A stretch of 64,000 nt of DNA, from positions 372,001 to 436,000 of the forward strand of contig BEIE01000001.1 in the NCBI GenBank assembly GCA_002898255.1, read 5' to 3'. Numbering within the stretch: the stretch's first letter is position 1; each line of letters starts with the position of its first letter. The stretch comes from a bacterium HR28. GTDB lineage: Bacteria > Chloroflexota > Chloroflexia > Thermomicrobiales > Thermomicrobiaceae. The notes under the pieces are model-generated. The model was not told where the DNA came from. It ran no database searches and saw only the letters and a program-made list of their open reading frames with translations. Below are positions 27,428 to 37,434 of the stretch, one piece after another. The position numbers were made by a program, and so were the translations under genes.

Positions 27428-28174
27428 GTGCAGGACGAGCGGCGAGCGCTGGTGATCGTGGCCCATCCGGACGACATGGAGATCGGCTGTGGTGGAACGG
27501 TTGCCCGGTGGGTCGATGAGGGCTGGACAGTCGACCTCGTCGTTGTGACCGACGGCGGGAGTGGTGGCCCGGATGACGCGGAGGACGTCAGTCCCGAGGC
27601 ACGGCGACGGATTAGTGAGATCCGGAAAGCGGAACAGCGCGAAGGAGCGCGGATTCTCGGTGTGCGGACTGTCGAGTTTCTTGACTATCCTGATGGATGT
27701 GTTGAGCCGACGTTAGGACTCCGGCGTGATCTTGTCCGTGTCATTCGGAAGTATCGGCCACAGATCCTCGTCATCCCGTCGCCGGATCGCAATTGGTCAC
27801 CAGCGTACCAGGTTGGTCGCTACCACCCGGACCACCTAGCGGTGGGACAGGCGGCATTGGCGGCGGTCTATCCAGCTGCTGGTAATGCCTGGGACTTTCC
27901 GGAGCTTTTGGAGGAGGGGTTGCGTCCTCATCAGGTACAGGAGATCTACGTCATCAATGCGCCCGTGCTCAACCATGCGGTGGATATCACGACCACCTTG
28001 GAGCGGAAGCTCACTGCGCTGAAGGCGCATCGCAGCCAGTTTGGTGATCGCTTCGCGCTCCTCGAGCGCTGGCTGCGGCAAGCAGCGATGGAGCGCGGAG
28101 TTCGCCACGGCATGCAGTATGCTGAGGAGTTTCACCGCATCCGGGTACGCGAGCCATTTCCGTTCCGCCGGTGA
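27428..28174 (+). CDS. PIG-L (LmbE) family deacetylase
   Basis: This 248-residue zinc hydrolase has AHPDDMEIGCGGT near the N-terminus (His, Asp, Asp) and YHPDHLAVG (third His) further on, so the metal site is complete. The family removes N-acetyl groups from GlcNAc-containing substrates such as mycothiol or bacillithiol precursors, GlcNAc-PI and antibiotics. The exact substrate cannot be told. The GTG follows GGGAGGTGAGG. It is divergent from the protease gene. Confidence 0.9.
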   Translation: MQDERRALVIVAHPDDMEIGCGGTVARWVDEGWTVDLVVVTDGGSGGPDDAEDVSPEARRRISEIRKAEQREGARILGVRTVEFLDYPDGCVEPTLGLRRDLVRVIRKYRPQILVIPSPDRNWSPAYQVGRYHPDHLAVGQAALAAVYPAAGNAWDFPELLEEGLRPHQVQEIYVINAPVLNHAVDITTTLERKLTALKAHRSQFGDRFALLERWLRQAAMERGVRHGMQYAEEFHRIRVREPFPFRR

Positions 28175-28833
28175 GGCACAGTTCTGAAGAAATCGGAAAA
28201 TGAGCAGTACACGGTGGATGATCCGTGCCATCTCTTTCACCTGAACGTGACCGCACGATGGCACGGTCGTTTTCTCGGCGCTCGATGCCCGGCGTTTGGC
28301 ATCGGGCATGCTCACCAACTGGGTGGGGAAGGAGATGCATGGAAGCTGCAGCGATCGAGGCAAAAGATTATCTTGTTGTTCCCTCTAGAATCATACCCAC
28401 CGCGGGATAGAAAATGGGGCGGGAAGCAATATACTATTCAAACTGGTAGTATTCAAGCAATATAATCTTTGCATCGTCGCATGTCCTTCCGCTAATCTCC
28501 TGAAGCACCTTTGGCAACCCTTCATTGCCTATACACCGTCTCCCAGCACAACGGTGAAGGCGGGTAAACAGTCTACTGTGCATGGCTCGTCTGCCCGCAC
28601 AGCTGTCCTTCTCTGACTGCTGACTGCGGGAGCAGTCAGGAAGCAGCAGCTTTCGCTCTGCCTTCGCCTTTTGGTGAGTGGGCAAGGCACCTGCGCCTGA
28701 CACGCCCTCTGGTTTGAGCAGGCACCGCCGTTGGGCGTTGTTCTTCCCACACGTCTGCTACCGCAATCAGCCGCAGTATGCGACACTGCTCGTGGCTTGA
28801 GGCTGCCTCTTGTGGACAGGAGTGGGGGACAGA
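28175..28833. other. Intergenic region with an AT-rich patch and hairpins
   Basis: About 660 bp without a supported gene. A GACCG...CGGTC hairpin followed by TTTTC (about 28250-28276) may terminate the PIG-L transcript. Around 28427-28470 is an unusually AT-rich patch in which AAGCAATATA occurs twice, flanking ATACTA...TAGTAT. CTGACTGC (about 28614) pairs with GCAGTCAG (about 28632). The end carries GGAGTGGGGGACAG for the next gene. Confidence 0.45.
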
Positions 28834-31800
28834 ATGAATGCCGAGCGACATGGTGTGCATGATCTCATGCGCGCTTTACGCTTCCGCTGCGTCGGCCCAC
28901 ACCGCGGAGGACGCGTCGTCGCGGTTGTTGGACACCCAGACGACCCGATGACGTTCTACTTCGGTGCCTGTGCTGGTGGGGTATGGAAGACCGAAGACGG
29001 CGGCACGACCTGGTGGAACATCTCGGACGGCTTCTTCGGTACAGCAGCGGTCGGTGCCATCGCCATTGCGGCCTCCGACCCGAACGTCCTCTATGTCGGC
29101 ACCGGCGAGGCCTGTATCCGCGGCAATGTCTCGCACGGTGACGGTGTCTACAAATCGACCGATGGTGGGCGGACCTGGATCAACGTCGGACTCCGTGATA
29201 CCCGCCACATCGCCAAGATCCGCGTCCATCCAACGAACCCCGACCTTGTCTACGTCGCTGCTCTAGGACACGCCTTTGGGCCCAATGAGGAACGCGGCGT
29301 CTTCCGCAGTCGAGACGGCGGGCGCACCTGGGAACGGATTCTGTATCGGGACGCACAGACCGGTGCAATCGATCTCGTCATGGATCCTCACAATCCCCGC
29401 ATCCTCTATGCTGCACTCTGGCAAGCGCGTCGCTGGCCTTGGAAGTTCGAGAGTGGGGGCCCTGGTTCCGGAATCTTCCGCTCCACCGACGGGGGTGAGA
29501 CCTGGGAGGAACTCACCCGCAAGCCTGGGCTTCCGAAGGGAATCATCGGACGGGTTGGACTCGCGGTTTCCGCTAAACCTGGTCGCCTCTGGGCACTCGT
29601 GGAAGCTGAGGACGGCGCCCTTTTCCGCTCTGAGGACTACGGTGAATCGTGGGAGCGCGTGAGTGACAAGGGAGATCTCCGCTGGCGGGCCTGGTACTTC
29701 CACCATCTCTGCGCCGATCCGGTTGATCCGGATACGCTTTGGGTACTGGATCTCAAGCTCTGGAAGTCGATCGATGGTGGACGTACCTTTACCGAGGTAC
29801 CCACACCACACGGCGACCACCACGACCACTGGATCGACCCGAAGAACCCGCTGCGGATGATCAACGGCAACGACGGCGGCGCCTGCATCAGCTTCGATGG
29901 CGGCCGCACCTGGTCAACCCAGTTCAATCAACCGACGGCGCAGCTCTACCACGTCACCGTCGATAACCGCTTCCCCTACTGGATCTACGGCTCCCAGCAA
30001 GACAATACGGCAATCGCGCTCCCCAGCCGCTCAGTGAACGGTGCGATCACTACCAGTGAATGGATTGAACCCGGTGGTGGCGAGAGCGGATATATTGCGG
30101 TCAAGCCGGATGATCCCGACATCGTGATTGGTGGAGCGATCGGCAGCGGTGAGGGAAATGGCCGCCTGATCCGGTACAACCGCCGGACCGGCGAGCAGCG
30201 CAATATCACTGTCTGGCCCTACGAGACCAGCATGGCTGAAGGCGCCGAGTCGCTCCGCTATCGCTTCCAGTGGACATTTCCCATCCTTTTCTCACCCCAC
30301 GACCCGAACACGCTATATGTCTGCTCCCAGGTTGTCCATCGCTCACGGGACCTTGGCTACACCTGGGAAGTGATCAGCCCTGACCTCACGCGCAGCGATC
30401 CCGACAAGCTGAAGCCCTCCGGCGGGCCGATCACCCGCGATAACACCGGTGCTGAGGTCTATTGCACGATCTTCTCTTTTGTCGAGTCACCGCATCGCCC
30501 CGGTGTCTTCTGGGCAGGGACAGACGACGGTCTGGTTCACGTTTCGCGTGACGGTGGTGCCACATGGGAGGCTGTGACACCACCGGAGCTCCCGGAATGG
30601 GCGACCGTCGCTTCGCTCGAAGTCTCGCCGCACGACCCGGAGACGGTCTATCTGGCAGCCCACCGCTACCGGCTGGATGATCCAGCACCCTACCTCTTCA
30701 AGACAAACGATGGCGGACGAACCTGGCTTTCGCTGCGTGGTGACCTGCCGGAAGAGACAATCTGTCGCGTGCTTCGGGTCGATCCGGTGAAGCCGGGCCT
30801 TCTCTACCTTGGCACAGAGACAGGACTCTGGATCTCCTTCGATGATGGTCAACACTGGCATCGCTGGCAGGGGAACCTCCCCATCTGCCCGATCTATGAT
30901 CTGGTGGTCAAGGACGACGATCTAGTCATCGCGACACATGGCCGCAGCTTCTGGATTCTCGACGATGTGACGCCGCTCCGGCAGTTCGATCCCTCCACGC
31001 TCGCTGGACCAGCCTATCTTTTTACCCCGCGACCGACTGTCCGCTTCAAAACCTATCCAGGGTTCGGCAGCGAGGTACCGAACACTGTGAGCTACCGCTG
31101 GGCCGGCCCCATCGTCTACGCAGCATGGGTCACCGAGCGACCGACTGGTGTCAAAGAAGCACGACCACTGGATGCGGGAGAGAATCCGCCCGACGGTGCC
31201 ATCGTGACCTACTATCTCGCAGAGGAACCCGCTGAGGTCACACTCACGATCTTGGATGCCGAGGGGCGTGAGCTGCGGCGCTTCTCGAGCGAAAAGCCTG
31301 TTGATCCCTACCCGGATATTCCAGAGGAAAAGAAGCCCTCGCTCCCGCCGCGCCTGGACAAAACTCCGGGATTCCACCGCTTCGTCTGGGACTTGCGCGT
31401 GGAAGGCGCTCGACGCGTGATCGGCGACAAGCCATACGAGGGATATCTCGTCGGGCCACGCGTCGTACCCGGTATGTACCAGGTGCGCCTCACCGTCGGT
31501 GACCACAGTTGGACGCAGCCGCTCGAGATCCGGATCGATCCGCGGCTCACTATCACGCGGGAGGATCTCGAGCGGCAGTTCGACCTGCTCTTGCGCATCC
31601 GCGACAAAGTCTCAGAGGCGCACGACGCAATCAACCGTCTGCGCGATGCGCGCCACCAGCTCGACGAGTGGCAACGACGACTTGAGGCATCCAACGGAGC
31701 AGATGAACTGCTCGAATCGGTACGCGCCATGCGTGACCGACTTGGATCGCTCATCGACGAACTTCTGGAACCGCGGATGGATGACCCCCGCCAGTTTCCG

Positions 31801-32028
31801 TGGCGTGCGCCAGCACGGTTGGCAGCATTGCAGAGCTTTGTCGACAGTGCCGACGACCGGCCGACGGCCGCCGAGGAAGCGGTCTATCACGAACTCGCTG
31901 CGGAAATCGACGCCATCCTCGCACGCGTGCGGCAGGCGCTCGAGGAGGAACTCCCTGCACTCGGCCGGCGCTTGCTCGAAGCCGGAGTTAGTCCAATTCT
32001 GCCGCGACCAGCCCTGGCTCGACCCTGA
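28834..32028 (+). CDS. Large sortilin/VPS10-like BNR beta-propeller protein
   Basis: This protein is about 1064 residues. The first 730 or so residues contain about eleven BNR/Asp-box turns of the type S-x-DGG-x-TW, spaced as in ten-bladed VPS10/sortilin and xyloglucanase-like propellers. The C-terminal third has a beta domain (about 740-900) and a helical, charged coiled coil (about 910-1030). It has no obvious signal peptide. Related proteins are often annotated as glycosyl hydrolases, but the catalytic Asp pair of GH74 cannot be confirmed here, so enzymatic activity is uncertain. ATG 28834 follows GTGGGGGA. A strong terminator follows. Confidence 0.85.
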   Translation: MNAERHGVHDLMRALRFRCVGPHRGGRVVAVVGHPDDPMTFYFGACAGGVWKTEDGGTTWWNISDGFFGTAAVGAIAIAASDPNVLYVGTGEACIRGNVSHGDGVYKSTDGGRTWINVGLRDTRHIAKIRVHPTNPDLVYVAALGHAFGPNEERGVFRSRDGGRTWERILYRDAQTGAIDLVMDPHNPRILYAALWQARRWPWKFESGGPGSGIFRSTDGGETWEELTRKPGLPKGIIGRVGLAVSAKPGRLWALVEAEDGALFRSEDYGESWERVSDKGDLRWRAWYFHHLCADPVDPDTLWVLDLKLWKSIDGGRTFTEVPTPHGDHHDHWIDPKNPLRMINGNDGGACISFDGGRTWSTQFNQPTAQLYHVTVDNRFPYWIYGSQQDNTAIALPSRSVNGAITTSEWIEPGGGESGYIAVKPDDPDIVIGGAIGSGEGNGRLIRYNRRTGEQRNITVWPYETSMAEGAESLRYRFQWTFPILFSPHDPNTLYVCSQVVHRSRDLGYTWEVISPDLTRSDPDKLKPSGGPITRDNTGAEVYCTIFSFVESPHRPGVFWAGTDDGLVHVSRDGGATWEAVTPPELPEWATVASLEVSPHDPETVYLAAHRYRLDDPAPYLFKTNDGGRTWLSLRGDLPEETICRVLRVDPVKPGLLYLGTETGLWISFDDGQHWHRWQGNLPICPIYDLVVKDDDLVIATHGRSFWILDDVTPLRQFDPSTLAGPAYLFTPRPTVRFKTYPGFGSEVPNTVSYRWAGPIVYAAWVTERPTGVKEARPLDAGENPPDGAIVTYYLAEEPAEVTLTILDAEGRELRRFSSEKPVDPYPDIPEEKKPSLPPRLDKTPGFHRFVWDLRVEGARRVIGDKPYEGYLVGPRVVPGMYQVRLTVGDHSWTQPLEIRIDPRLTITREDLERQFDLLLRIRDKVSEAHDAINRLRDARHQLDEWQRRLEASNGADELLESVRAMRDRLGSLIDELLEPRMDDPRQFPWRAPARLAALQSFVDSADDRPTAAEEAVYHELAAEIDAILARVRQALEEELPALGRRLLEAGVSPILPRPALARP

Positions 32029-32043
32029 CGGTGAGTGCTTGTC

Positions 32044-32090
32044 TTGGTGCAGCGGGTGAGGTCACACACCTCGCCCGCTGCACCAACTCT
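32044..32090 (+). terminator. Strong terminator after the propeller gene
   Basis: An 18-bp stem with one T-G pair (32044-32061 with 32069-32086) and a 7-base loop begins 16 bp after the stop codon. Confidence 0.8.
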
Positions 32091-32973
32091 TGCTTCATCC
32101 ATAAAGGGAACGAGCTCTTTCGTCGCGATGCCGCATCTTCCGCTCGGTCATCCTCCAGGGACAGAGACCGAATCGGGCGACGCGGGGATCGTCCCAAGCG
32201 CGATGCGCCTATCGGTCACATCGCCAAGGCCCGAGCTGCCACATCTCAGAGGCTAGACACGACTGGCAACAAACGAGTGACACCTCACCCACAGTTTGCC
32301 GCTCCCGGTTCCTCTCACAAAGGACGCGATTTCTTGCACCCGGAACCCCGATGTGCACTCGAATGACGTCCCTCGGTGAGGATAAGGGACAGGAAAAATG
32401 GTGCCGTGGCAACTCGCTCCCGAGCTGCCTGACGTCGGTGATAGACCGGCTCGCAGATGCAAACGCCCACGAACGACAAGAGGCACGTCGTTCCTCTACC
32501 CAGCTGTGCTCTGCTTTCGCGTTCTGTGGAGACATGCCACGCTCAGCCCTCATGGATCAGCACACATGCTCCCTGACGCAAAACCGCGTCCTGACTGGGA
32601 ACCCTCATTCGCGCTGATTACCTGCAGCTCCCTTGGGTGCTACAGACAATGCCAACACGGCTCAGGTGCTGGAAATACAGCAGATACCCATTGCGTCGCC
32701 ACATGCGTCACCCGAACGCCGCTGTGGAGGTGGAACATCTCGCGTCAGTGCAAGCTGCCTGGGCCAACGCTCCAACGGCGCCTACCCCGTCAAATCGGGC
32801 GCAGACCGGCATCGCTGCACAGTCCGCACGACAAAGCGTTGACGAACGGTGCACGCATCACTGCGCTGAAAGCAATAGACCGTGTCACCTACCAGAAGTG
32901 GTTGGGCATGGCCAACGCTGTGCCAGGATGCTTGCACAGCTCCAGCGCGAACTCCACGGGACAGCAGGCCTGC
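32091..32973. other. Long intergenic region without a supported gene
   Basis: Nearly 900 bp between the terminator and the 3' end of the HIT gene. A plus-strand frame (32398-33156) is open, but it runs antisense into HIT and has no ribosome site or recognisable sequence. I see no RNA gene or repeat array. Confidence 0.45.
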
Positions 32974-33321
32974 TCAGCCCAGCGGCAGGCGGAGTGGGTT
33001 GCCCCCGAGCAAGTGAAAGTGCAGATGGAAAACGCTCTGCCCCGCGTCGGGCCCCACGTTGGTGACGAGCCGGTAGCCACGCTCAGCGAGGCCGTGCTCC
33101 CGCGCGACCTTTGCAGCGACTTGGAGACACCGACCCAGGAGAGCAGGATCGACTGATTCTGCCTCAGCAAGCGAACGGATGTGTTGATTCGGAACGACCA
33201 GCAAGTGGACGCGCGCCTGCGGATGGATGTCCCAGAAGACCGTCACGGTGTCATCTTGATAGACTTTGCGCGCTGGCTGGCGACCAGCGACAATCTCACA
33301 AAAGATGCAGAAATCGGTCAT
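32974..33321 (-). CDS. HIT family nucleotide-binding hydrolase
   Basis: This 115-residue protein starts CIFCEIVAGR and has the histidine triad HLHFHLLGG near the C-terminus, with the middle His expected to form the nucleotidyl intermediate. It fits the HINT/PKCI branch, which hydrolyses purine nucleoside phosphoramidates. The ATG at 33321 follows GAGGAGGG. Only 29 bp separate it from the divergent mutM start, so its promoter probably lies inside mutM. Confidence 0.94.
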   Translation of the reverse strand: MTDFCIFCEIVAGRQPARKVYQDDTVTVFWDIHPQARVHLLVVPNQHIRSLAEAESVDPALLGRCLQVAAKVAREHGLAERGYRLVTNVGPDAGQSVFHLHFHLLGGNPLRLPLG

Positions 33322-33350
33322 CCGGTCCCTCCTCATTGGGTGATACCGAC

Positions 33351-34229
33351 GTGCCAGAACTGCCAGAAGTCGAAACAATTCGCCGGACACTCGCCCCGCT
33401 GCTTATCGGCGCAACCGTTCTGGCCGCGCTCCGCGGCGAGCGTCCCGACGATATTCTGCTCGATCCGTGGCCCATATTCGCACGCCGCGTGCGTGGCCGG
33501 CAGATTGTCGCGCTCGAGCGCCGTGGCAAGTATCTCGCGTTGCGGTTCAGCGATGAAGGCCGATTACTCATCCACCTTGGGATGACCGGAGAGTTCCGAC
33601 TAAGTCGGCCCGATGTTCCGCCACCCCGGCACTGTCACATTGGACTGGTACTCCGCTCTCCTTACCCGCTTCCGGCGACGTTGATCGATCGACGTCGTCG
33701 CTTCGTGCTCCGCTACCGCGATATCCGACGTTTCGGCCGCATAGGACTCCTCGCACCAGAGGACTGGGCAGCACTCTCGCAGCGGCTCGGACCCGAACCA
33801 CTCGACCCGGACCTGGATGCGTTCACGCTCTGGCAGCGGCTCGTCCATCATCACACGAGCGTCAAAGCGGCCTTGCTTAACCAAGCATTGATTGCAGGTA
33901 TCGGCAACATTTATGCTGACGAGGCACTGTTCCAGGCCGGCATTCATCCACTGCGCCGCTGTGACACACTCACGCTATCCGAGGTGGAGCGGCTCTTGAC
34001 CGCCTTGCGGAGCGTGCTCACAGCGGCCATTGAGAGTCAGGGTACAACCATCCGCGATTACCGTGATGCGCACGGGCGCACAGGACGCTATCAATTCCAG
34101 CTGCAGATCTATGGTCAGCGGCCAGGCACTCCGTGTCCCCGATGCGGAACACCGCTTGAGCGGGTGCGGGTTGCCGGCCGTAGCAGCACCGCTTGTCCCC
34201 AGTGTCAGCCCCTTGCCTGCAACACCTAA
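33351..34229 (+). CDS. mutM: Formamidopyrimidine-DNA glycosylase
   Basis: The GTG at 33351 gives the mature start PELPEVETIRR, whose Pro is the Schiff-base nucleophile and Glu the catalytic acid. An upstream open frame is therefore non-coding. The 292-residue protein has the RRGKYL lysine loop, the GIGNIYADEALF helix-two-turn-helix and a C-terminal four-Cys zinc finger (CPRC and CPQC). It excises oxidised purines such as 8-oxoG. The ribosome site (GGGTGAT) is weak. Confidence 0.96.
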   Translation: MPELPEVETIRRTLAPLLIGATVLAALRGERPDDILLDPWPIFARRVRGRQIVALERRGKYLALRFSDEGRLLIHLGMTGEFRLSRPDVPPPRHCHIGLVLRSPYPLPATLIDRRRRFVLRYRDIRRFGRIGLLAPEDWAALSQRLGPEPLDPDLDAFTLWQRLVHHHTSVKAALLNQALIAGIGNIYADEALFQAGIHPLRRCDTLTLSEVERLLTALRSVLTAAIESQGTTIRDYRDAHGRTGRYQFQLQIYGQRPGTPCPRCGTPLERVRVAGRSSTACPQCQPLACNT

Positions 34230-34279
34230 TCTTCGAGCTGGAAAGGTCACTGAGAAAGCCGACGGCTAGACAACAGATG

Positions 34280-35518
34280 TCAACGCGTTTCTCTGTTCAG
34301 CGCCGTGAACTCCAGCTCATCCGGGTCGAGCACTGGGCAGTTCTCAGCATCTGGGAGGAGCTCGGGATGCTTGAGGCCACTGCCAGTGAGGAAGAGCACG
34401 ACTTCGTCTGCAGGAGTCAGCCAGCCGCTGTCGCGGAGCGTGAGAAGCGCCGCAAGCGTCGCACCGGCTTCGGGGGACACTAGGAGACCTTCGGTACGGG
34501 CGAGTAGCCGCATCCCTTCGAGCAGCGCCGCATCGCTCACTGTGACAGCAGTGCCACCGCTGCGCCGCACAGCATCGAGTACCAAGCGATCCCCGATCGT
34601 CATCGGAACGCGCAGTCCTGGGGCAACTGTCGTGGCGTGCTCCCATGGTGCGGCGGTCGACACCCCTTCATGGAACGCACGGACAAGCGGTGCGCACCCC
34701 TCTGGTTGCACCAGCACCAGGCGCGGCCATTCCGGGCCGAGTAGCCCGAGCATCTCGAGTTCGCTGAACGCTTTCCACATTCCCACGATGCCGGTACCAC
34801 CTCCGGTGGGATAGACGATGACGTCAGGAATCCGCCAACCGAGTTGCTCAACCAGCTCTATCCCCATCGTCTTCTTTCCCTCGGCCCGATACGGCTCACG
34901 GAGCGTCGAGAGGTCGACCCAACCACGCTCGACAGCAAGGCGCCGGACGAGCCGCCCGCAGTCGGTGATTAGGCCGCGCACCCGATAGACGTGGGCACCG
35001 TACGCCAGGCACTCAGCGAGGATCGTCCGTGGTGTGTCGGCCGGGACGAAGACGTAGGCCGGGATACCCGCTCGCGCAGCATAAGCGCTCAGTGCCGCAG
35101 CAGCATTTCCCGCCGAGGGCAACGCGACAGCCTGCGCACCCAGCTCCACTGCACGACTCACAGCAACTGCTAAGCCGCGCGCCTTGAAGCTGCCGGTCGG
35201 GTTGCGACTCTCATCCTTGAGCCAAAGCTGCCGGAGACCGAGATCGCGCGCTAAGCGCTCCGCCGCAAGCAGTGGGGTGCCGCCTTCGCCCAGTGTCAGG
35301 CGAAAGCGCGGATCGCGCACTGGTAGCAACTCCGCGTAACGCCACAGGTTCCATGGGCGCGCGCCAAACCGATCAGGATGGAACGTCCGGCGCGCACGCT
35401 CAAGATCGTAGTGCGCGGCGAGCACACCGCCACAGCACGGGCACGTACCGTGGAGCTCGTCGGCAGCAAGTTCCGTGCCGCAGGCTGTACAGCTGAGGTG
35501 TGTCAGTGCACTCTCCAC
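34280..35518 (-). CDS. thrC: Threonine synthase
   Basis: This PLP enzyme of fold type II converts phosphohomoserine to threonine. It has an N-terminal four-Cys zinc ribbon (CTAC and CPCC), the PLP lysine in NPTGSFKARG, the PTGGGTGIVG phosphate loop and a C-terminal FLTGSGLKHPE. I chose the GTG at 35518. The frame is open to an ATG at 35575, but a TACAAT -10 box at 35545-35540 would put the transcript start downstream of that ATG. The length (412 residues) fits the family. It is convergent with mutM. Confidence 0.93.
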   Translation of the reverse strand: MESALTHLSCTACGTELAADELHGTCPCCGGVLAAHYDLERARRTFHPDRFGARPWNLWRYAELLPVRDPRFRLTLGEGGTPLLAAERLARDLGLRQLWLKDESRNPTGSFKARGLAVAVSRAVELGAQAVALPSAGNAAAALSAYAARAGIPAYVFVPADTPRTILAECLAYGAHVYRVRGLITDCGRLVRRLAVERGWVDLSTLREPYRAEGKKTMGIELVEQLGWRIPDVIVYPTGGGTGIVGMWKAFSELEMLGLLGPEWPRLVLVQPEGCAPLVRAFHEGVSTAAPWEHATTVAPGLRVPMTIGDRLVLDAVRRSGGTAVTVSDAALLEGMRLLARTEGLLVSPEAGATLAALLTLRDSGWLTPADEVVLFLTGSGLKHPELLPDAENCPVLDPDELEFTALNRETR

Positions 35519-35545
35519 GACAGCCCCATTCCCCGGGGCATTGTA

Positions 35546-36133
35546 TCCCACCTTCGGGAGGAGGGACGCGACCACACGCAGGTCGCAAAGCTGTATCCAC
35601 GACCCCGCAAGTCAGGACAAGCAGCCCGCTTGGGTCAGTGTTCGCAATTCGTCGAGTGCGGTCTTCCCAGGGTGTCTGGTTTGGTTGGGAGCAGTCGGCA
35701 ACGCACGAGCGACTCTCTGCGCAGAGACAAAGTGGTCGCCTCGTCCTGTCCCGCTGGTTATGCTGTTTCTAGCTCTCGGAACAGGGATGGTGCTCGCGGT
35801 ATTCAACGCGCCTGCGATACTCCTTCAGCATACGACCCTAGATGGCCCTGGCGTCACGACCAGAATACTTTTGTTGTCCCTCGCCAGTTTTCTCCTCAAA
35901 GGGCCACGCTCCCGCATAGATTTCCCTCAACGGACCATGCTGCGACACACAGTGGTGAGTCAAGTGCACGGCCTCATTGCCGAGCAGAGTTTGTTCCCGC
36001 AGCAAAGATCCCAGAGAAACCATGACCGGGCTCCGGTGACAATCTCCCATCTCGATAGGATTTGCTTCTCCTTCTCCCCCAACGGATCGAGCACCTGAAG
36101 CGGCCGGAAATTGCGTCGCCTTGTATGTGTGAC
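35546..36133. other. Intergenic region without a supported gene
   Basis: Nearly 600 bp between the divergent thrC and GT4 genes. Overlapping open frames on the plus strand (35378-36098) show no family sequence and no ribosome sites. The thrC promoter lies at its left end, and the promoter at 36134-36163 serves the right-hand gene. Confidence 0.45.
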
Positions 36134-36163
36134 TTGACACGAGGCCACTCAATGCGTTATGTT
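36134..36163 (+). promoter_or_regulatory. Promoter of the GT4 glycosyltransferase gene
   Basis: A perfect TTGACA (36134-36139) is followed after 18 bp by TATGTT (36158-36163). The leader would be about 80 bases. Confidence 0.75.
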
Positions 36164-36252
36164 CCGTTGGTCGGCAGACTTCGCACGCCGGCGCGAGCCG
36201 TCGCCGGCATCCCGAGCGTCCAAAAGACAGGTGAGGGACGGGAGGTGGTGCC

Positions 36253-37434
36253 ATGCGGATCGCGCAGATCGCGCCGCTCATCGAAGCGGTGCCCCCCAAG
36301 CTGTACGGTGGAACCGAGCGAGTCGTCTATGCGCTGGTCGAGGAGCTTGTACGGCGTGGGCACGATGTGACGCTCTTTGCGACCGCTGACTCGCAGACGA
36401 GCGCACGCTTAGTGCCCATGGCCGAAGGTGGGTTGCGACTCCTGGGAACGAAGGATCCGATCGCCTTGCACGTCGCGATGCTCGAGGAGGTTTATGCCCA
36501 GGCCGATGAGTTCGATATTATCCACTCCCATGTCGACTACCTGACATTTCCTTTCGCTCGCGGAGTTACGACACCGACGGTGACGACACTCCACGGTCGA
36601 CTCGATCTGCCCGAGACACGCCGGGTTCTCTCTCGCTTCACCGACCAGCGGCTGATCAGTATTAGCTGGAGCCAACGAGCGCCGGTCGCAGATTTGCCTT
36701 TGCGCTGGGTCGGTACCGTCTACAACGGTGTCTGTTTGGAACGCTTTCCCTTCCGCCCCGAGCCAGACAATCCACCGTATCTAGCCTTCGTCGGCCGTAT
36801 CTCCCCCGAGAAGCGGCCAGACTGGGCTATCGAGGTCGCGCGTCGTGTCGGACTCCCGTTGAAGATCGGCGCGAAGATCGATCCAGCTGACCGCGACTGG
36901 GCGGAAGAGCACTTCCTGCCGCTGCTCGGCACACCAGGTGTTGAGTATCTCGGTGAGGTCGACGACCGGCAGAAGGCTGAACTTCTCGGCGGAGCGCTCG
37001 CACTTCTGTTCCCGATCGATTGGCCAGAGCCGTTCGGTCTGGTGCTCATCGAGTCGATGGCCTGCGGAACGCCGGTCATTGCCTTCCCCGGTGGGGCGGT
37101 CGAAGAAGTCGTTCTCGATGGCGTGACAGGCCTGGTCTGCCGCAGCCGGACGCTCGATGAGATGGTCCAGGCAGTGCATCGCATTGAACAGCTCGATCGT
37201 GCTGCCTGCCGACGGCATGTCGAGCAGCACTTCTCGAGCGAGGCCATGACCGATGCCTATGAGGCGATCTATCAACAGGTCTTGCTCGAGCAGGCTACGC
37301 CACTCGTTGTCAGTGCGGACGGCTACCTCACATCGGCGACGATCGGTGACGTGCGGAGGCTCCCACCTGTTGGTAGCGAGATTGGGCGAACTGCCACAAG
37401 TGGATTCACGACTCCGGCTCCGCTAGAGCGCTAA
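36253..37434 (+). CDS. GT4 family glycosyltransferase
   Basis: This 393-residue GT-B protein has the N-terminal KLYGGTERVVYAL loop, the hinge region FVGRISPEKRPDWAIE and the donor-binding PEPFGLVLIESMACGTPVIAF (E-x7-E). It belongs to the retaining, UDP/GDP-sugar-dependent GT4 group close to enzymes of exopolysaccharide synthesis. Donor and acceptor are unknown. GGGAGGTG precedes the ATG. Its last 29 bp overlap the end of the convergent oxidoreductase gene. Confidence 0.9.
   Translation: MRIAQIAPLIEAVPPKLYGGTERVVYALVEELVRRGHDVTLFATADSQTSARLVPMAEGGLRLLGTKDPIALHVAMLEEVYAQADEFDIIHSHVDYLTFPFARGVTTPTVTTLHGRLDLPETRRVLSRFTDQRLISISWSQRAPVADLPLRWVGTVYNGVCLERFPFRPEPDNPPYLAFVGRISPEKRPDWAIEVARRVGLPLKIGAKIDPADRDWAEEHFLPLLGTPGVEYLGEVDDRQKAELLGGALALLFPIDWPEPFGLVLIESMACGTPVIAFPGGAVEEVVLDGVTGLVCRSRTLDEMVQAVHRIEQLDRAACRRHVEQHFSSEAMTDAYEAIYQQVLLEQATPLVVSADGYLTSATIGDVRRLPPVGSEIGRTATSGFTTPAPLER

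Noticed and set aside
32398-33156. Plus-strand frame of 252 codons
   Set aside because: It overlaps the HIT gene in antisense, has no ribosome site and no family sequence.
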